The notes below the pieces were generated by a model. That model was not told where the DNA came from and did no database searches. It worked only from the letters and a program-made list of their open reading frames with translations. From Pseudalkalibacillus hwajinpoensis (GTDB taxonomy: Bacteria; Bacillota; Bacilli; Bacillales; Guptibacillaceae), in contig NZ_JADFCM010000001.1 of the NCBI RefSeq assembly GCF_015234585.1, positions 124,001-188,000 of the forward strand: a stretch of 64,000 nt of DNA, given 5' to 3'. Of this stretch, positions 49,033 through 59,056 are shown piece after piece; the stretch's first letter is position 1, and every line of letters begins with the position of its first letter. The position numbers and the translations under genes are program-made.

Positions 49033-49554
49033 ATGCGTTTAGAAAATAAAAAAGTAATCAGTCTTGTTCATCATGAATTTGAAGATTTGGAGCTTACTTA
49101 CCCGTACTATCGTTTAATTGAAGAAGGGGCAACGGTACATTACGTTGGTGAGAAAGCAGGAGAGAAGTATATTGGTAAATATGGTGTTCCCGTGGTTGCC
49201 GATTATGCTTATGAAGATATTAATCCTGCCGATTACGACGCGATCCTTGTTCCTGGTGGATGGGCGCCTGATAAGATTCGCCGTTTCCCTGAAGTGTTGA
49301 AAATGGTTCAGCATATGGAAGAAAATAAGAAGCCAATCGGCCAGATTTGTCATGCTGGTTGGGTATTAATTTCTGCAAAAGTACTAGAAGGAAAGAAAGT
49401 GACAAGTACGCCAGGCATTCGTGATGATATGGAGAATGCCGGTGCGACTTGGATTGATGAGCCCGTTGTTGTTGACGGACATCTTGTATCTGCGCGTCGC
49501 CCGCCAGATCTTCCACAGTACGGAAAAGCCTTTGCTGATATTTTAGCGAAATAA
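49033..49554 (+). CDS. PfpI/DJ-1 family protein (general stress protein 18-like)
   Basis: This 173-aa protein belongs to the PfpI branch of the DJ-1 superfamily. The catalytic Cys is in IGQICHAGWVL (about 105), and the Glu is in HHEFEDLEL near the N-terminus. Relatives include B. subtilis YfkM (GSP18) and YraA, thought to deglycate or protect proteins from aldehydes. GGAGGTGG precedes ATG 49033; an upstream ATG at 48991 lies in the promoter. A SigB-like promoter fits the stress role. Confidence 0.88.
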   Translation: MRLENKKVISLVHHEFEDLELTYPYYRLIEEGATVHYVGEKAGEKYIGKYGVPVVADYAYEDINPADYDAILVPGGWAPDKIRRFPEVLKMVQHMEENKKPIGQICHAGWVLISAKVLEGKKVTSTPGIRDDMENAGATWIDEPVVVDGHLVSARRPPDLPQYGKAFADILAK

Positions 49555-49558
49555 TCTT

Positions 49559-49596
49559 TAAAAAAGCGCGCTCCTCATTGAGGAGCGCGCTTTTAC
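49559..49596. terminator. Convergent terminator
   Basis: TAAAAAGCGCGCTCCTCA pairs with TGAGGAGCGCGCTTTTA across a 1-base centre; it serves both converging genes. Confidence 0.9.
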
Positions 49597-49598
49597 CA

Positions 49599-50147
49599 TT
49601 ATTCTGTTACGCGATCTAGTTTTCCAGTTGCAGGGTCAATCACAAGCCCGTGAACAGGAAGATCCTTTGGAAGAAGCGGATGATTCTCAATCATTGATAC
49701 GCTACCGCGCACGCCATCTTGAACCGTTGTAAATCCTTGTAGCCATGAGTGAAGGTCAATCCCTACGTGCTTCATGGAAGAAACAACTTCTTTAGTTACA
49801 CTGTCTTCCATTTTATGTAGCAACGCATCAGGATCTACTTTCCCCATGCCACAGTCATGATGCCCAATAACCCAAACTTCTTCCGCCTGAAGTTCATAAA
49901 CGGCTACAAGAATACTGCGCATAATACTGCCAAATGGGTGACTCACGACAGCACCGGCATTTTTAACGATTTTCACATCACCGTTTTTAAGATTCATCGC
50001 GCGTGGAAGAAGCTCTACAAGACGCGTGTCCATGCAAGAAAGGATCACGATTTTTTTATCGGGAAGACCTGTTGTTTCATAAGGGACATACTCTTTATTA
50101 GCGACAAATTCCTCATTAAATTTTAATACTTCATGAAGGGTATCCAT
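49599..50147 (-). CDS. Beta-class carbonic anhydrase
   Basis: This 182-aa zinc enzyme interconverts CO2 and bicarbonate. Zinc ligands are Cys and Asp-Arg in ILSCMDTRL (about 35-43) and His/Cys in VIGHHDCGMGKV (about 93-104). It resembles B. subtilis YtiB in length and sequence. An AGGAGATAATATT site precedes the ATG. Monocistronic, with a strong terminator. Confidence 0.92.
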   Translation of the reverse strand: MDTLHEVLKFNEEFVANKEYVPYETTGLPDKKIVILSCMDTRLVELLPRAMNLKNGDVKIVKNAGAVVSHPFGSIMRSILVAVYELQAEEVWVIGHHDCGMGKVDPDALLHKMEDSVTKEVVSSMKHVGIDLHSWLQGFTTVQDGVRGSVSMIENHPLLPKDLPVHGLVIDPATGKLDRVTE

Positions 50148-50240
50148 AATATTATCTCCTTGTCCTTTTAATTTTTTTCATTTGGCATGCAGTTTGGTAC
50201 ACTAGTGATAAAGATCCTTCACTTAAAGGAGTTTATCGAT

Positions 50241-50537
50241 ATGAAAGATATACCAATTGATCAGCTGGTTCAACAAATGAATGCACGAATGAAACAGCTC
50301 ACATACAATGTGGAAGAAAATGATGCAGATGTCGATGGCATTCGAGAAGAGCTGATCGCCATTAAAACTTATTGTGACATGCTGCTACAAGCATCGGGAA
50401 GTCATAGGTCTAAGCCTGCCGCCACCGCTTTAGTTAAACCGCTTCAGCAGCAAGCTGCCGCACCAGTTCAACAGTCACTTTCATCAAAGCCGATGAAGGA
50501 CGATGATGCGAACGAGGACTCGATTTTTGATTTTTAA
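50241..50537 (+). CDS. YwdI-like protein (DUF5327)
   Basis: This 98-aa protein has a helical N-terminal half (DIPIDQLVQQMNARMKQLTYN, GIREELIAIKTYCDMLLQ) matching the YwdI/DUF5327 pattern, a low-complexity Ala/Pro/Gln middle and an acidic DSIFDF end. Function is unknown. AAAGGAG stands 8 bases before ATG 50241; an upstream in-frame ATG is less likely. Confidence 0.68.
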   Translation: MKDIPIDQLVQQMNARMKQLTYNVEENDADVDGIREELIAIKTYCDMLLQASGSHRSKPAATALVKPLQQQAAAPVQQSLSSKPMKDDDANEDSIFDF

Positions 50538-50540
50538 GCG

Positions 50541-50567
50541 AAGCCGCCAAAGAGCGGCTTTTTTGTT
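50541..50567. terminator. Convergent terminator
   Basis: AAGCCGC/GCGGCTT followed by TTTT. Confidence 0.8.
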
Positions 50568-50575
50568 TGCCGTTT

Positions 50576-51088
50576 TTAGACGCCGAACGCCTTCGGATAA
50601 ACAACTTCTCCGCTAACATCTTTTAGCGCGTCTTTCTTAAGTTCTTTTACCATGAATGCTTCTCCTGCATCAAATGGACCAGAAATGTTCTGTTCAGAAG
50701 CAGGGACGAATCCGAATCGTGGATAATAGTCTTGGTGGCCAAGCACGACTACGTGACGATATCCAAGCGAAGTCGCTCTCATCATGCCATCTTTGATCAG
50801 CATGCTCCCAACTCCTTCTCCTTGTAATTCGGGAACGACTGCGACAGGAGCAAGGGCTAGAGACGTGAGCTTTTCTTTTTCTGTTGAAATGGTGATTTCA
50901 CTAAAAAGGATGTAACCAACCGGATCCCGTCGATTATGTAGCGCGACAAGCGAAAGCTCAGGTACAAAGTGGCGAGACTCCCGAATCCTACTGACTAGCT
51001 TAACCTCATCTTCTCCACCAAATGCTTTTTGTAATATGGTTGAGATGTCCTCATGATCTTGTAACTTTTCTTCACGAACTTCAATCAT
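50576..51088 (-). CDS. GNAT-family N-acetyltransferase
   Basis: This 170-aa protein transfers an acetyl group from acetyl-CoA. The acetyl-CoA site is LAPVAVVPELQGEGVGSMLIKDGM (Q-x-x-G-x-G type, about 79-102), and GHQDYYPRFGFVPA marks the YhbS-like group. The substrate is unknown. AAAAGGAGATG precedes the ATG. Monocistronic. Confidence 0.87.
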   Translation of the reverse strand: MIEVREEKLQDHEDISTILQKAFGGEDEVKLVSRIRESRHFVPELSLVALHNRRDPVGYILFSEITISTEKEKLTSLALAPVAVVPELQGEGVGSMLIKDGMMRATSLGYRHVVVLGHQDYYPRFGFVPASEQNISGPFDAGEAFMVKELKKDALKDVSGEVVYPKAFGV

Positions 51089-51231
51089 GTTTCCATCTCC
51101 TTTTCTCTATCTTATTTTTTCAAAAATGAAAATAAAAAGCAACAATATTGCAAGAGATGTTTACTAGCATTGTGATAGGGAATTATCACCAATATTGGAT
51201 AGGATTTGTATAAAAGAGGGGGCCAGAAGAT

Positions 51232-51774
51232 ATGTTTCAGAAAGTGAACCGAGTTCTGGGAAAAGCCGAACAGGCCATCCTTAGCTACTCGGTTATTTTT
51301 ATGACATTGATTCTTGTGGGAAACGTGATTAGTCGCACTGTTTTTCAAGCGAGCTGGACGTTTGCTGAAGAAACAGGACAGTTTTTTATAATTATTGTAA
51401 CATTTATCGGTGTCAGCTATGCAGCGAGAAAGGGAAGGCACCTGAGGATGTCTGCCTTATTTGAGCTGTTGCCGAAAAAAGGTCAAAAAGTTCTTACCTT
51501 AGTAATAACGTTACTTACATCACTTACATTATTTTATTTAACCTATATCGCTTTCGAATATGTATGGACGGTACATGAACTAGAGCGCGTAACACCAGCG
51601 CTAAGAGTTCCCGTTTATTTAGTAGCAGCATTTATTCCAATCGGCTTCTTCTTTGGTGGATTGCAATACCTACATCAGTTTGTCCTTAACATGAAGCATG
51701 AAGAGATTATTCTAGCAACAGAAAAGGAAGAAGAATTTCAAAGTGAACTAGAGGAGAGAGGTGACGGCGTATGA
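51232..51774 (+). CDS. TRAP transporter small permease (DctQ type)
   Basis: This 180-aa membrane subunit has four helices (LSYSVIFMTLILVGNVISR, FAEETGQFFIIIVTFIGVSYAARKGRHL, VLTLVITLLTSLTLFYL, VPVYLVAAFIPIGFFFGGLQ). The conserved AARKGRHLRM stretch marks it as a DctQ subunit. It is first of three genes (Q-M-P) and overlaps the large permease by 4 bases (ATGA). Confidence 0.9.
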   Translation: MFQKVNRVLGKAEQAILSYSVIFMTLILVGNVISRTVFQASWTFAEETGQFFIIIVTFIGVSYAARKGRHLRMSALFELLPKKGQKVLTLVITLLTSLTLFYLTYIAFEYVWTVHELERVTPALRVPVYLVAAFIPIGFFFGGLQYLHQFVLNMKHEEIILATEKEEEFQSELEERGDGV

Positions 51775-53042
51775 TATGGGTGATGTTACTCATCATGTTT
51801 ATTCTGTTATTCATGGGATTCCCAATGAAGATACCAATGATTGTTGCACCGATTGTGCTCCTCATCGTCTATTTTCCAGACCTCGATCCGATGGTGTTAA
51901 CTCAACAGTACTTTAGCGGTGTTCAGCCGTTCGTGTTACTTGCTGTTCCGATGTTTATTTTTGCTGCCGATATTATGTCAGTTGGAACGACGGCTAATCG
52001 TCTTCTTGAATTTGTTGGTCGATTTATTGGTCACGTTAAAGGTGGCTATGCGATTACAACGGCTGCGACGTGCACGCTGTTTGGTTCCATATCAGGTTCT
52101 ACGCAAGCAACGGTTGTAGCGGTCGGGAAACCGATGCATCAGAAACTTCTTCAATCAGGCTATAAAAATTCACAAGCGATTCCACTTATCATTAATGCGA
52201 GTGATGTCGCCTTGCTCGTACCACCCAGTATAGGCATGATTATGTATGCCGTTGTAACGGGAACCTCGGTTGGAGAACTTTTCATAGCTGGTATTTTACC
52301 AGGTGTGATCATCTTTCTTTTTTTTGCCGTCTATAGTTACATACTCGCACGAAGAAAAGGAATTGAAGGACAAGAGAAAGCGACTTGGAATGAACGTCTA
52401 CAGGCAACAAGAAGAGCGCTTCTTCCATTAGGATTTCCGGTCATCATTGTCGGTGGTATTTATAGCGGCTTTTTCAGTCCAACGGAAGCAGCTGCAGTAA
52501 GTGTTTTATATGCGGTGGTTTTGGAAGTTTTTATCTATAAAAAAATCAAAATTACCGAACTACCGAAAATTGCAGAATCAACAGGTGTTGTAACGGCTGC
52601 AGTCTTTATACTCGTAGCTGCTGGTACCGCACTTTCCTGGGTGCTTTCTTATGCGAAATTGCCACAAGAGCTTACCAACGCTGTATTAGGAACAGACCCA
52701 ACAGCGATTAAGGTGCTGCTAATTGTCGCCCTCTTTTTCTTTATTGGGTGTATGTTTGTTGACCCTCTAGTCGTCATTATTATCTTAACACCGATATTCT
52801 ACCCTGTTGCGATGGATGCTGGTATTGATCCGATTGTACTAGGGGTTCTCATCACTCTTCAGGCGGCTATAGGATCGGCAACACCACCATTTGGAGTTGA
52901 TATTTTTACGGCTGTTGCAGTGTTTAAGCGCCCTTATCTTGAGATTATTCGGGGCTCTGGCCCGTATCTGTTAATGCTACTAGCAATCTCATTACTATTC
53001 ATCTTTTTCCCAGAAATCATTACGTTCTATCGGTATTTATAA
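51771..53042 (+). CDS. TRAP transporter large permease (DctM type)
   Basis: This 423-aa subunit has about 12 helices and is the Na+-coupled translocation channel of the elevator type. Motifs are FGSISGSTQATVVAVGKPM (about 103-121), LVPPSIGMIMYAVVTGTSVGELF (about 148-170), PTEAAAVSVLYA and ATPPFGVDIF. It starts in the DctQ stop and is followed by the binding-protein gene after 12 bases. Confidence 0.93.
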   Translation: MIWVMLLIMFILLFMGFPMKIPMIVAPIVLLIVYFPDLDPMVLTQQYFSGVQPFVLLAVPMFIFAADIMSVGTTANRLLEFVGRFIGHVKGGYAITTAATCTLFGSISGSTQATVVAVGKPMHQKLLQSGYKNSQAIPLIINASDVALLVPPSIGMIMYAVVTGTSVGELFIAGILPGVIIFLFFAVYSYILARRKGIEGQEKATWNERLQATRRALLPLGFPVIIVGGIYSGFFSPTEAAAVSVLYAVVLEVFIYKKIKITELPKIAESTGVVTAAVFILVAAGTALSWVLSYAKLPQELTNAVLGTDPTAIKVLLIVALFFFIGCMFVDPLVVIIILTPIFYPVAMDAGIDPIVLGVLITLQAAIGSATPPFGVDIFTAVAVFKRPYLEIIRGSGPYLLMLLAISLLFIFFPEIITFYRYL

Positions 53043-53054
53043 AGGAGGGACAAC

Positions 53055-54086
53055 ATGAAGAATAGGCTCTGGCTTATTCCGGCTCTTTTGCTCGTTATTG
53101 CGGGCTGTTCCCAAGTTACAGAAGGGAAAGAAGCCGAATATATTTTTAGATTTGCTCATGAAGAATCACCTTCAAGTGTGCAGGCAGACTACGTAAAGGA
53201 ATTTGCTGACAAATTAGAGAAAAAATCTAACGGTCGAATTAAAGTTGAAAGGTATCCGATCGGACAGCTTGGCAATGCCACAGAACAAGCCGAGCTTCTT
53301 CAAATTGGAGCTATTGACTTTGCGATTGTTTCCCCGGGAAATACAGGGACGATCGTACCTGAAAACCAGTTATTCTCTCTACACTTCTTATTTTCAGATG
53401 AGATGAATGTGAACAAGCAGGTGTTAAATGAAAGCGACGCGCTGTATGAAGACCTAAATAGCCTCTATCTAGAGAAAAACATAAAAGTTCTCGATTATTG
53501 GACAGAAGGATTTATGAATTGGACAAGCAATCAGGAGCTCGCGGTGCCGACTGATTTCAATGGATTTAAAATGCGCACCATGCCATCTCCGCTTATTGTC
53601 GCAGCATATGAAGCTTATGGCGCTAATCCAACGCCGGTACCATATATGGAAGTTTACAGCGGGTTACAGTTGAATATGATTGATGGACAGGAAAATCCGA
53701 TGTTTGCAATTGAAGAAATGAATTTCTATGAAGTGCAAAAATACTTAACGCTTTCGAAACACGGTTTATACATTACCACAACAGCTGTTAACCCTGACTT
53801 TTATGAAAGTCTTCCGAATGATATTCAACATATCGTTGATGAAACAACGGCAGAGATGCAGGCGCGTTCATTTGCCATTCAAAACGAGTTCAATCAGTCA
53901 GCACTGGATCACATTAAGTCAGATAGTGATATTAACGTTGCAGAATTAAACGAGGAAGAGCGCCAGAAATTTGAAGAGCAAAGTCAGGAAGTAAGAGAGT
54001 ACTATAAGCGTCTTGTTGGGGAAGAAGGTGCAAAAATACTTGATAAATTAGAAAAAGATATCCAAAAAGCAGAGAAAAACCAATAA
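53055..54086 (+). CDS. TRAP transporter solute-binding lipoprotein (DctP type)
   Basis: This 343-aa protein captures the solute. A signal peptide with lipobox VIAGC (Cys about 18) is followed by a DctP fold: RFAHEESPSSVQADYVKEFAD, VERYPIGQLGNATEQAELLQIGAIDFAI, FKMRTMPSPL and DGQENP. The conserved Arg in FKMRTM contacts a carboxylate, so the ligand is an organic acid. AAAGGAGGG precedes the ATG. It closes the QMP operon. Confidence 0.92.
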   Translation: MKNRLWLIPALLLVIAGCSQVTEGKEAEYIFRFAHEESPSSVQADYVKEFADKLEKKSNGRIKVERYPIGQLGNATEQAELLQIGAIDFAIVSPGNTGTIVPENQLFSLHFLFSDEMNVNKQVLNESDALYEDLNSLYLEKNIKVLDYWTEGFMNWTSNQELAVPTDFNGFKMRTMPSPLIVAAYEAYGANPTPVPYMEVYSGLQLNMIDGQENPMFAIEEMNFYEVQKYLTLSKHGLYITTTAVNPDFYESLPNDIQHIVDETTAEMQARSFAIQNEFNQSALDHIKSDSDINVAELNEEERQKFEEQSQEVREYYKRLVGEEGAKILDKLEKDIQKAEKNQ

Positions 54087-54116
54087 AAAAGCCCTCGAAC
54101 GAATCGAGGGCTTTCA
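54086..54116. terminator. Convergent terminator
   Basis: AAAGCCCTCGA/TCGAGGGCTTT, 11 bp, 5-base loop, A and T flanks. Confidence 0.85.
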
Positions 54117-54121
54117 TATGC

Positions 54122-55579
54122 TTATTGGAAAAATGGATATTGACGGCGTTCTTGCTGAACGGAAATCCATTTAACAGTTGTGAATTTATCGAGTGCCCAT
54201 TCACCACCGAAGCGGCCAAGTCCTGACTCTTTTTCACCACCGAATGCCATATGTGCTTCATCGTTCACCGGCTGGTCGTTAATGTGGACCATGCCCGTTT
54301 CGATTTGTTGCGCAACCTGAACACCGCGGTTTAAGTCGCGAGAGTGAACAGAGCCACTAAGACCGTAAGGAGAGCCATTTGCAATTTCGATCGCTTCGTC
54401 TACTGTGCTAAATTTAATGATTGGCGCAACTGCACCGAAAATTTCATCTTTTGCAATCGGCATGTCATTTGTTACGTTTGTTAAAATAACCGGATGCATC
54501 ACGTTACCTTTCACTTCGCCACCAAGAATTTTCTCAGCGCCCTGTTCAAGAGAAGCGTTAAGTGACTCTTGAATGCGTTCAACTGCGTCATTGTTGATGA
54601 GTGGGCCAACAGCTGTTTTCGCGTCAGAAGGGTCGCCTACTTGAAGTGAAGCTACTTTTTCTTTGAAGGTTTCAACGAATTTGTCGTGAATGCTTTCATG
54701 CACGATAATGCGGTTGATCGCCATACAAATTTGACCCTGATGCAAGAATTTACCGAACGCCGCTGATTCAGCTGCCTGATCGATATCTGCATCATCAAGA
54801 ACGATAAACACGTTGTTACCGCCGAGCTCTAGCGCTGTTTCTTTAATGTTCTTACCTGCAAGCTCACCGATATGTTGTCCAACTTCGGTTGAACCTGTGA
54901 AGGAAATCAACTTCGGAATTGGGTGTGTGACGAACGCATCGCCGATTTCAGAACCACGTCCCGCTACGACGTTTAGTACGCCTTTCGGAAGTCCTGCTTC
55001 TTCAAATAGTTCAGCAATTAAGAACCCAGCAGTTACTGGCGTTTCAGATGCTGGTTTTAGAACAACCGTGTTACCTGTTGCGATCGCTGGTGCAACAGAT
55101 CGCATGGAAAGGTGAAGCGGGAAGTTCCACGGTCCAATGACACCGATGACGCCTTTTGCGCTTTTATATATGCGGTTTTCTTTACCTGGCGTATCTGAAG
55201 GCGCGATTTGTCCCTTCATACGATATGGGAACGATGCAGACTCTTTTACAACGCGAGTGGCCGCTGCCCATTCAACATTTGCTTTGATTTTCGTGCTCCC
55301 GGATTCTTTCACAAGCCAATCAATTATTTCTTCTTTTCTTTCTGTCATAAGCGCCGCTACTTTATCAAGAATTTGTTGGCGCTTGCCTGGTGTTGTCTGT
55401 GCCCATGATTTTTGTGCTTCTTTTGCCGTTTTGTAAGCTTTATCAAGATCATCTTCAGATGCTGAATTTAATGTAAAAATTTCCTCGCCGGAAAATGGAT
55501 TATAATTTGTTACAGTTTTGTCACTAGAACCCTTAACCCATTCACCGTTAATATATTGCTTTGTATATGTGTTAGCCAT
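54122..55579 (-). CDS. Aldehyde dehydrogenase (YfmT/vanillin dehydrogenase-like)
   Basis: This 485-aa NAD(P)-dependent enzyme oxidises an aldehyde to an acid. The catalytic Cys285 is in HQGQICMAINR, and the general base Glu is in ELGGNNVF. Other landmarks are GPWNFPL, KPASETP and FTGSTEVGQ. The length and GQICMAINR/GGEKESGLGRFGG motifs are close to B. subtilis YfmT (an aromatic aldehyde dehydrogenase). AAAGGAGG precedes the ATG. The aldehyde is not certain. Confidence 0.9.
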   Translation of the reverse strand: MANTYTKQYINGEWVKGSSDKTVTNYNPFSGEEIFTLNSASEDDLDKAYKTAKEAQKSWAQTTPGKRQQILDKVAALMTERKEEIIDWLVKESGSTKIKANVEWAAATRVVKESASFPYRMKGQIAPSDTPGKENRIYKSAKGVIGVIGPWNFPLHLSMRSVAPAIATGNTVVLKPASETPVTAGFLIAELFEEAGLPKGVLNVVAGRGSEIGDAFVTHPIPKLISFTGSTEVGQHIGELAGKNIKETALELGGNNVFIVLDDADIDQAAESAAFGKFLHQGQICMAINRIIVHESIHDKFVETFKEKVASLQVGDPSDAKTAVGPLINNDAVERIQESLNASLEQGAEKILGGEVKGNVMHPVILTNVTNDMPIAKDEIFGAVAPIIKFSTVDEAIEIANGSPYGLSGSVHSRDLNRGVQVAQQIETGMVHINDQPVNDEAHMAFGGEKESGLGRFGGEWALDKFTTVKWISVQQERRQYPFFQ

Positions 55580-55725
55580 GAGTCATCCTCCTTTAGTGTA
55601 CGTTAGAGAAGGTTCCCGAATGCTTAAAGGATTAAACATACTAGCGCATAAGAATGTTTTTCCAACATAAAAAAGGCAGGGAGGGACAAATTGATAGTAA
55701 TCCCTAAAGAAAGGAGGGAGACAGA

Positions 55726-56004
55726 ATGCCGGAACCAATCCCGTTTTTTTATCCAGCAGAGGCTGATGCTATAAAAAATGCACATGATGCTTATAACGTA
55801 TATGTAAACGACGATTATGTGGGCGATAAAATTTTGTTCTCTCACTGTGAGAAAATTGAAGATCTAAGCGAATATTTGAATCAAAAAGGCTTCTATAATT
55901 TCCAAGCGGAGGTTGAAGGAGATCATTACCACCTGCAAATGAACGAGCAGGACCAGGGGGAGCTTGTGAAGGATGAGCTCCACAGCTACCTCCGATTGCA
56001 CTAG
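55726..56004 (+). CDS. Hypothetical small protein (92 aa)
   Basis: I do not recognise this gene. The product is soluble and acidic with a mixed alpha/beta look (AYNVYVNDDYVGDKILF, NFQAEVEGDHYHLQMNE). GGAGG lies 8 bases before the ATG, a strong site. It converges on pxpC, with 4 bases of overlap. Confidence 0.55.
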   Translation: MPEPIPFFYPAEADAIKNAHDAYNVYVNDDYVGDKILFSHCEKIEDLSEYLNQKGFYNFQAEVEGDHYHLQMNEQDQGELVKDELHSYLRLH

Positions 56005-56924
56005 CGATGGATTCGCTCCCAAATACGAAGCTTTCGCTCAGTTTGTCTAGCCGCTTCCTGTGCTTCTTCCACCGTTACTTCTTTAAAACGGATGTTCCCG
56101 CCGGGCGGCAGCTGGGCAATAAGTGGCAAATCAGGACCAATCACCGTTCCAATCCGTGTGTAACCACCTGTCGTCTGCCGATCAGCAAGCAAGATTATCG
56201 GCTGACCGTTCCCAGGCAGCTGGATGCCGCCAACCGGAACTCCATCAGAAATGACGTTCGCTTCATGATTTGTTTCCAGATCAGAATGAAGTCGATAACC
56301 CATTCGATTGGATTGAGGTGAAACTTCATGAGTGGATGAGAAAAATTGCTCCACGACGTGAGCTGAAATCTGTTCATGGTGTGGTCCTTTCACGACGCGT
56401 ACTTCAACATCACGATCATAATCAGGAATCTCGGTGAAAAAAAGCCCGGTTCCTGCTTTTTGTTTCACAGGTTTACCAACGAGTTCATCTCCTTTTTGAA
56501 GAGGACGTCCGAGACCAGCTGGCTCATAAACGGAGCGACTTCCCATATATTTTTCTGAATGGAAGCCACCTGAAACGGTCAGATAAGCACGAACTCCTTG
56601 GCGTGGCTGACCAAATTCTAGTACCTGTCCTTTTTTTATATGCACAGATTTCCAGAGCGGAATGCGTTTCCCATTCACCATGGGAGACAAATCCCCTCCC
56701 GTTACAGCGACCACAAAAGACTCTTCTGCAATCAGCTCAGGTCCTTGCATCGTAACCTCAAGTCCTGCCGCATCGCGCTCATTCCCGACTAGAATATTGC
56801 CAACCTGAAGAGCAAAGCGATCGAGAGCTCCTGACGCTGGCACTCCATATTTCAAAAATCCAACACGTCCTAAATCCTGATACGTCGTGTACAATCCTGG
56901 CTTTTCTACTGAAAATAACTTCAT
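56001..56924 (-). CDS. pxpC: 5-oxoprolinase subunit C (biotin-dependent carboxyltransferase-like)
   Basis: This 307-aa subunit works with PxpB in the ATP-dependent cleavage of 5-oxoproline to glutamate. Family motifs are [23 protein letters not shown] (about 13-35), [19 protein letters not shown] and [17 protein letters not shown]. It is last in the pxpBAC unit, with a 4-base overlap with PxpA. Formerly known as KipA/YcsJ. Confidence 0.93.
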   Translation of the reverse strand: MKLFSVEKPGLYTTYQDLGRVGFLKYGVPASGALDRFALQVGNILVGNERDAAGLEVTMQGPELIAEESFVVAVTGGDLSPMVNGKRIPLWKSVHIKKGQVLEFGQPRQGVRAYLTVSGGFHSEKYMGSRSVYEPAGLGRPLQKGDELVGKPVKQKAGTGLFFTEIPDYDRDVEVRVVKGPHHEQISAHVVEQFFSSTHEVSPQSNRMGYRLHSDLETNHEANVISDGVPVGGIQLPGNGQPIILLADRQTTGGYTRIGTVIGPDLPLIAQLPPGGNIRFKEVTVEEAQEAARQTERKLRIWERIHR

Positions 56925-57688
56925 CGGTTTCCGATCCTTTCCATCACGATGTTTTCTTCACTAAATCGTTTTCGTAGCGCTTTAATAAACGCAAGTGCCG
57001 ACGGTTCATCACCGTGAACGCAAACGGTATCAGCTTCGATCGGAATGATTGAACCATCCACAGCCGTTACCGTTCCTTCTTTCACCATTTGAATCACTTG
57101 TTCAATCGCGGCTTGCTCGTCTCGGATCATCGAATTCTTTTCAACCCGAGGGGTAAGCGACCCGTCAGGCTGATACGTTCGATCCGCAAAAACTTCAGAA
57201 GCATAAGGAAGTGCAGCGTCTTGTGCAGCGCGAATCAATTCTGAATTTGCAAGCCCAAATAGAATGAGGTCTGTATCAAAATCCTTTACGGCTTGCGCGA
57301 TCGCATTCGCAAGCTCAGGATCCTTCGAAGCCATATTGTAAAGCGCCCCGTGCGGTTTGACGTGCTGAAGCGGCACTTGATGCGCCCTGCAGAACCCGTG
57401 CAGTGCCCCGATCTGGTAAAGAACGAGGGAGTAAGCATCCTCTGGCGTGATGTTCATGTTTCGGCGTCCAAACCCAACTAAGTCTGGAAATCCCGGGTGA
57501 GCCCCAATTCCAACGTGATGCTCCTTCGCCCACTCGACTGTTTTATTCATAATATGCGGGTCGCCGGCATGATAGCCGCAAGCCACATTCGCTGACGATA
57601 CGAGTTCAAGAACCTGTTCATCCTGACCGGCTACATAAGTGCCGAAGCTTTCACCAAGATCGCTGTTTAAATCAATGCGAAACGTCAT
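56921..57688 (-). CDS. pxpA: 5-oxoprolinase subunit A (LamB/YcsF family)
   Basis: This 255-aa subunit activates 5-oxoproline. The family pattern is [11 protein letters not shown] (about 6-16), [38 protein letters not shown] and [12 protein letters not shown]. It overlaps the PxpB and PxpC genes by 4 bases at either end, so the three are translated together. GGGAGGG precedes the ATG. Confidence 0.95.
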   Translation of the reverse strand: MTFRIDLNSDLGESFGTYVAGQDEQVLELVSSANVACGYHAGDPHIMNKTVEWAKEHHVGIGAHPGFPDLVGFGRRNMNITPEDAYSLVLYQIGALHGFCRAHQVPLQHVKPHGALYNMASKDPELANAIAQAVKDFDTDLILFGLANSELIRAAQDAALPYASEVFADRTYQPDGSLTPRVEKNSMIRDEQAAIEQVIQMVKEGTVTAVDGSIIPIEADTVCVHGDEPSALAFIKALRKRFSEENIVMERIGNR

Positions 57689-58410
57689 TCGAATCCCTCC
57701 CTGCGTTCAAGTACGTAAGTTCCCTCTTCAACCTCATGCTGAATTCGATTGTATTTCTCTTCATTAATCGATGTAAAATGTAAATAATCTCCCTGTTCAA
57801 AAAGAAATGGCTCCTCTTTTTCAGGATCGAACAATCGAAGCGGTGTGCGTCCAATTAAGTTCCATCCGCCAGGGGATTCAAGCGGATAAATGCCCGTTTG
57901 ACTCCCCGCGATGCCAACAGATCCGGCTGGTACAGACTTCCTTGGACTCTCAAGACGAGGCATGGCAATTTGTTCATCAAGCCCGCTTAAATAGGGGAAA
58001 CCTGGTAAAAAACCAATCATGTTAATAAGGTAGCTTGCACCTGTATGTAGATTAATGACGTCGGTAGGACTTAGGTTGTTGGTGTTGGCGAGATTTTCGA
58101 GATCAGGTCCATAGTCGCCACCATAAAAGGTTGGAATGGTGATCACGGTTTTGACTTGATGGCTCTTTGTGTCCATTTCAACTGCTATGTTTTGAAGAAA
58201 TGCAGTGATGTGCTCATAAGACGTATCCCATGGATCGTAGTAAACAGTGACAGAATCATAAGCGGGAACCCATTCTATAAGGTTAGTATGTTTTTGTGAA
58301 CGTAGCTTCCGACAAAACGCTTGAATTTGATCAGTAAGAGCAGGCGATATATCCTCCTGGAAACAGCATTTCACAGCCGCTTCACCGAGTGGATGAAAGG
58401 TGATCTCCAT
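57685..58410 (-). CDS. pxpB: 5-oxoprolinase subunit B
   Basis: This 241-aa subunit (KipI/YcsJ-type) pairs with PxpC. Motifs include [67 protein letters not shown] and [19 protein letters not shown] precedes the ATG, and it is the first gene of the unit. Its promoter must lie in 58411-58606, which it shares with fliW. Confidence 0.94.
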   Translation of the reverse strand: MEITFHPLGEAAVKCCFQEDISPALTDQIQAFCRKLRSQKHTNLIEWVPAYDSVTVYYDPWDTSYEHITAFLQNIAVEMDTKSHQVKTVITIPTFYGGDYGPDLENLANTNNLSPTDVINLHTGASYLINMIGFLPGFPYLSGLDEQIAMPRLESPRKSVPAGSVGIAGSQTGIYPLESPGGWNLIGRTPLRLFDPEKEEPFLFEQGDYLHFTSINEEKYNRIQHEVEEGTYVLERREGFE

Positions 58411-58606
58411 GACTAGTGCTCCTTTCGTTAATATCTTTTTATAAGTTAAGAATAGAACTTCGAAGAGATTCCATTTTTTATACCAGTTGATCGAATTTCT
58501 GTCCCTTTAAGTTTACCGAAATTTCAAAAAGACAACAAATTATCCATGGAAAAAAGCGCCATAAGCCTTATAATGAGGGTAGACATGATCAGCAAAGGAG
58601 ATCGCT

Positions 58607-59056
58607 ATGAAATTACATACTGCACGCTTTGGAGAAATGGACGTCACGGATGATCGTCTGATCACATTTGAAAGTGGCATTCCCGGCCTTGAGCACTTTA
58701 GAACTTACTGTCTTTTACCCGCCGACGACAAAGATGAGTCTCCTTTTTACTTTTTACAATCAACTGAAGAAAGCGGTCTTTGTTTCTTCCTCGCAGATCC
58801 GTTTTCCTTTTATCCAAATTATGAAGTAAACCTTGATGACAGCACGCTCGCTCAGCTCAATCTCACCGATCCAACGCATGCGCTCGTACTCTCGATTCTT
58901 ACTGTTCAAGGATCATTAAAAGACGCAACAATGAATCTAAAAGCTCCGCTCATCTTTAATACAGCTGAACACACCGGAAAGCAGCTCGTACTGAAGCAGG
59001 AGTACGGCATCAAAGAACCTCTATTGAAGCAAGTTACGACAGAGGAGGCGGAGTAA
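58607..59056 (+). CDS. fliW: Flagellar assembly factor FliW
   Basis: This 149-aa protein binds free flagellin and, when flagellin is exported, binds and inhibits CsrA, so hag translation tracks export. Features are RLITFESGIPGLEHFRTY (about 18-35), FFLADPFSFYP, and LSILTVQGSLKDATMNLKAPLIFN. AAAGGAG stands 7 bases before the ATG. It is immediately followed by csrA with no gap. A TATAAT at 58569-58574 may be its -10 element, but no clear -35 was found. Confidence 0.96.
   Translation: MKLHTARFGEMDVTDDRLITFESGIPGLEHFRTYCLLPADDKDESPFYFLQSTEESGLCFFLADPFSFYPNYEVNLDDSTLAQLNLTDPTHALVLSILTVQGSLKDATMNLKAPLIFNTAEHTGKQLVLKQEYGIKEPLLKQVTTEEAE

Noticed and set aside
56001..56321. Plus-strand ORF antisense to pxpC
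   Set aside because: pxpC motifs are complete on the minus strand; the plus-strand frame has no start signal or recognisable domain.
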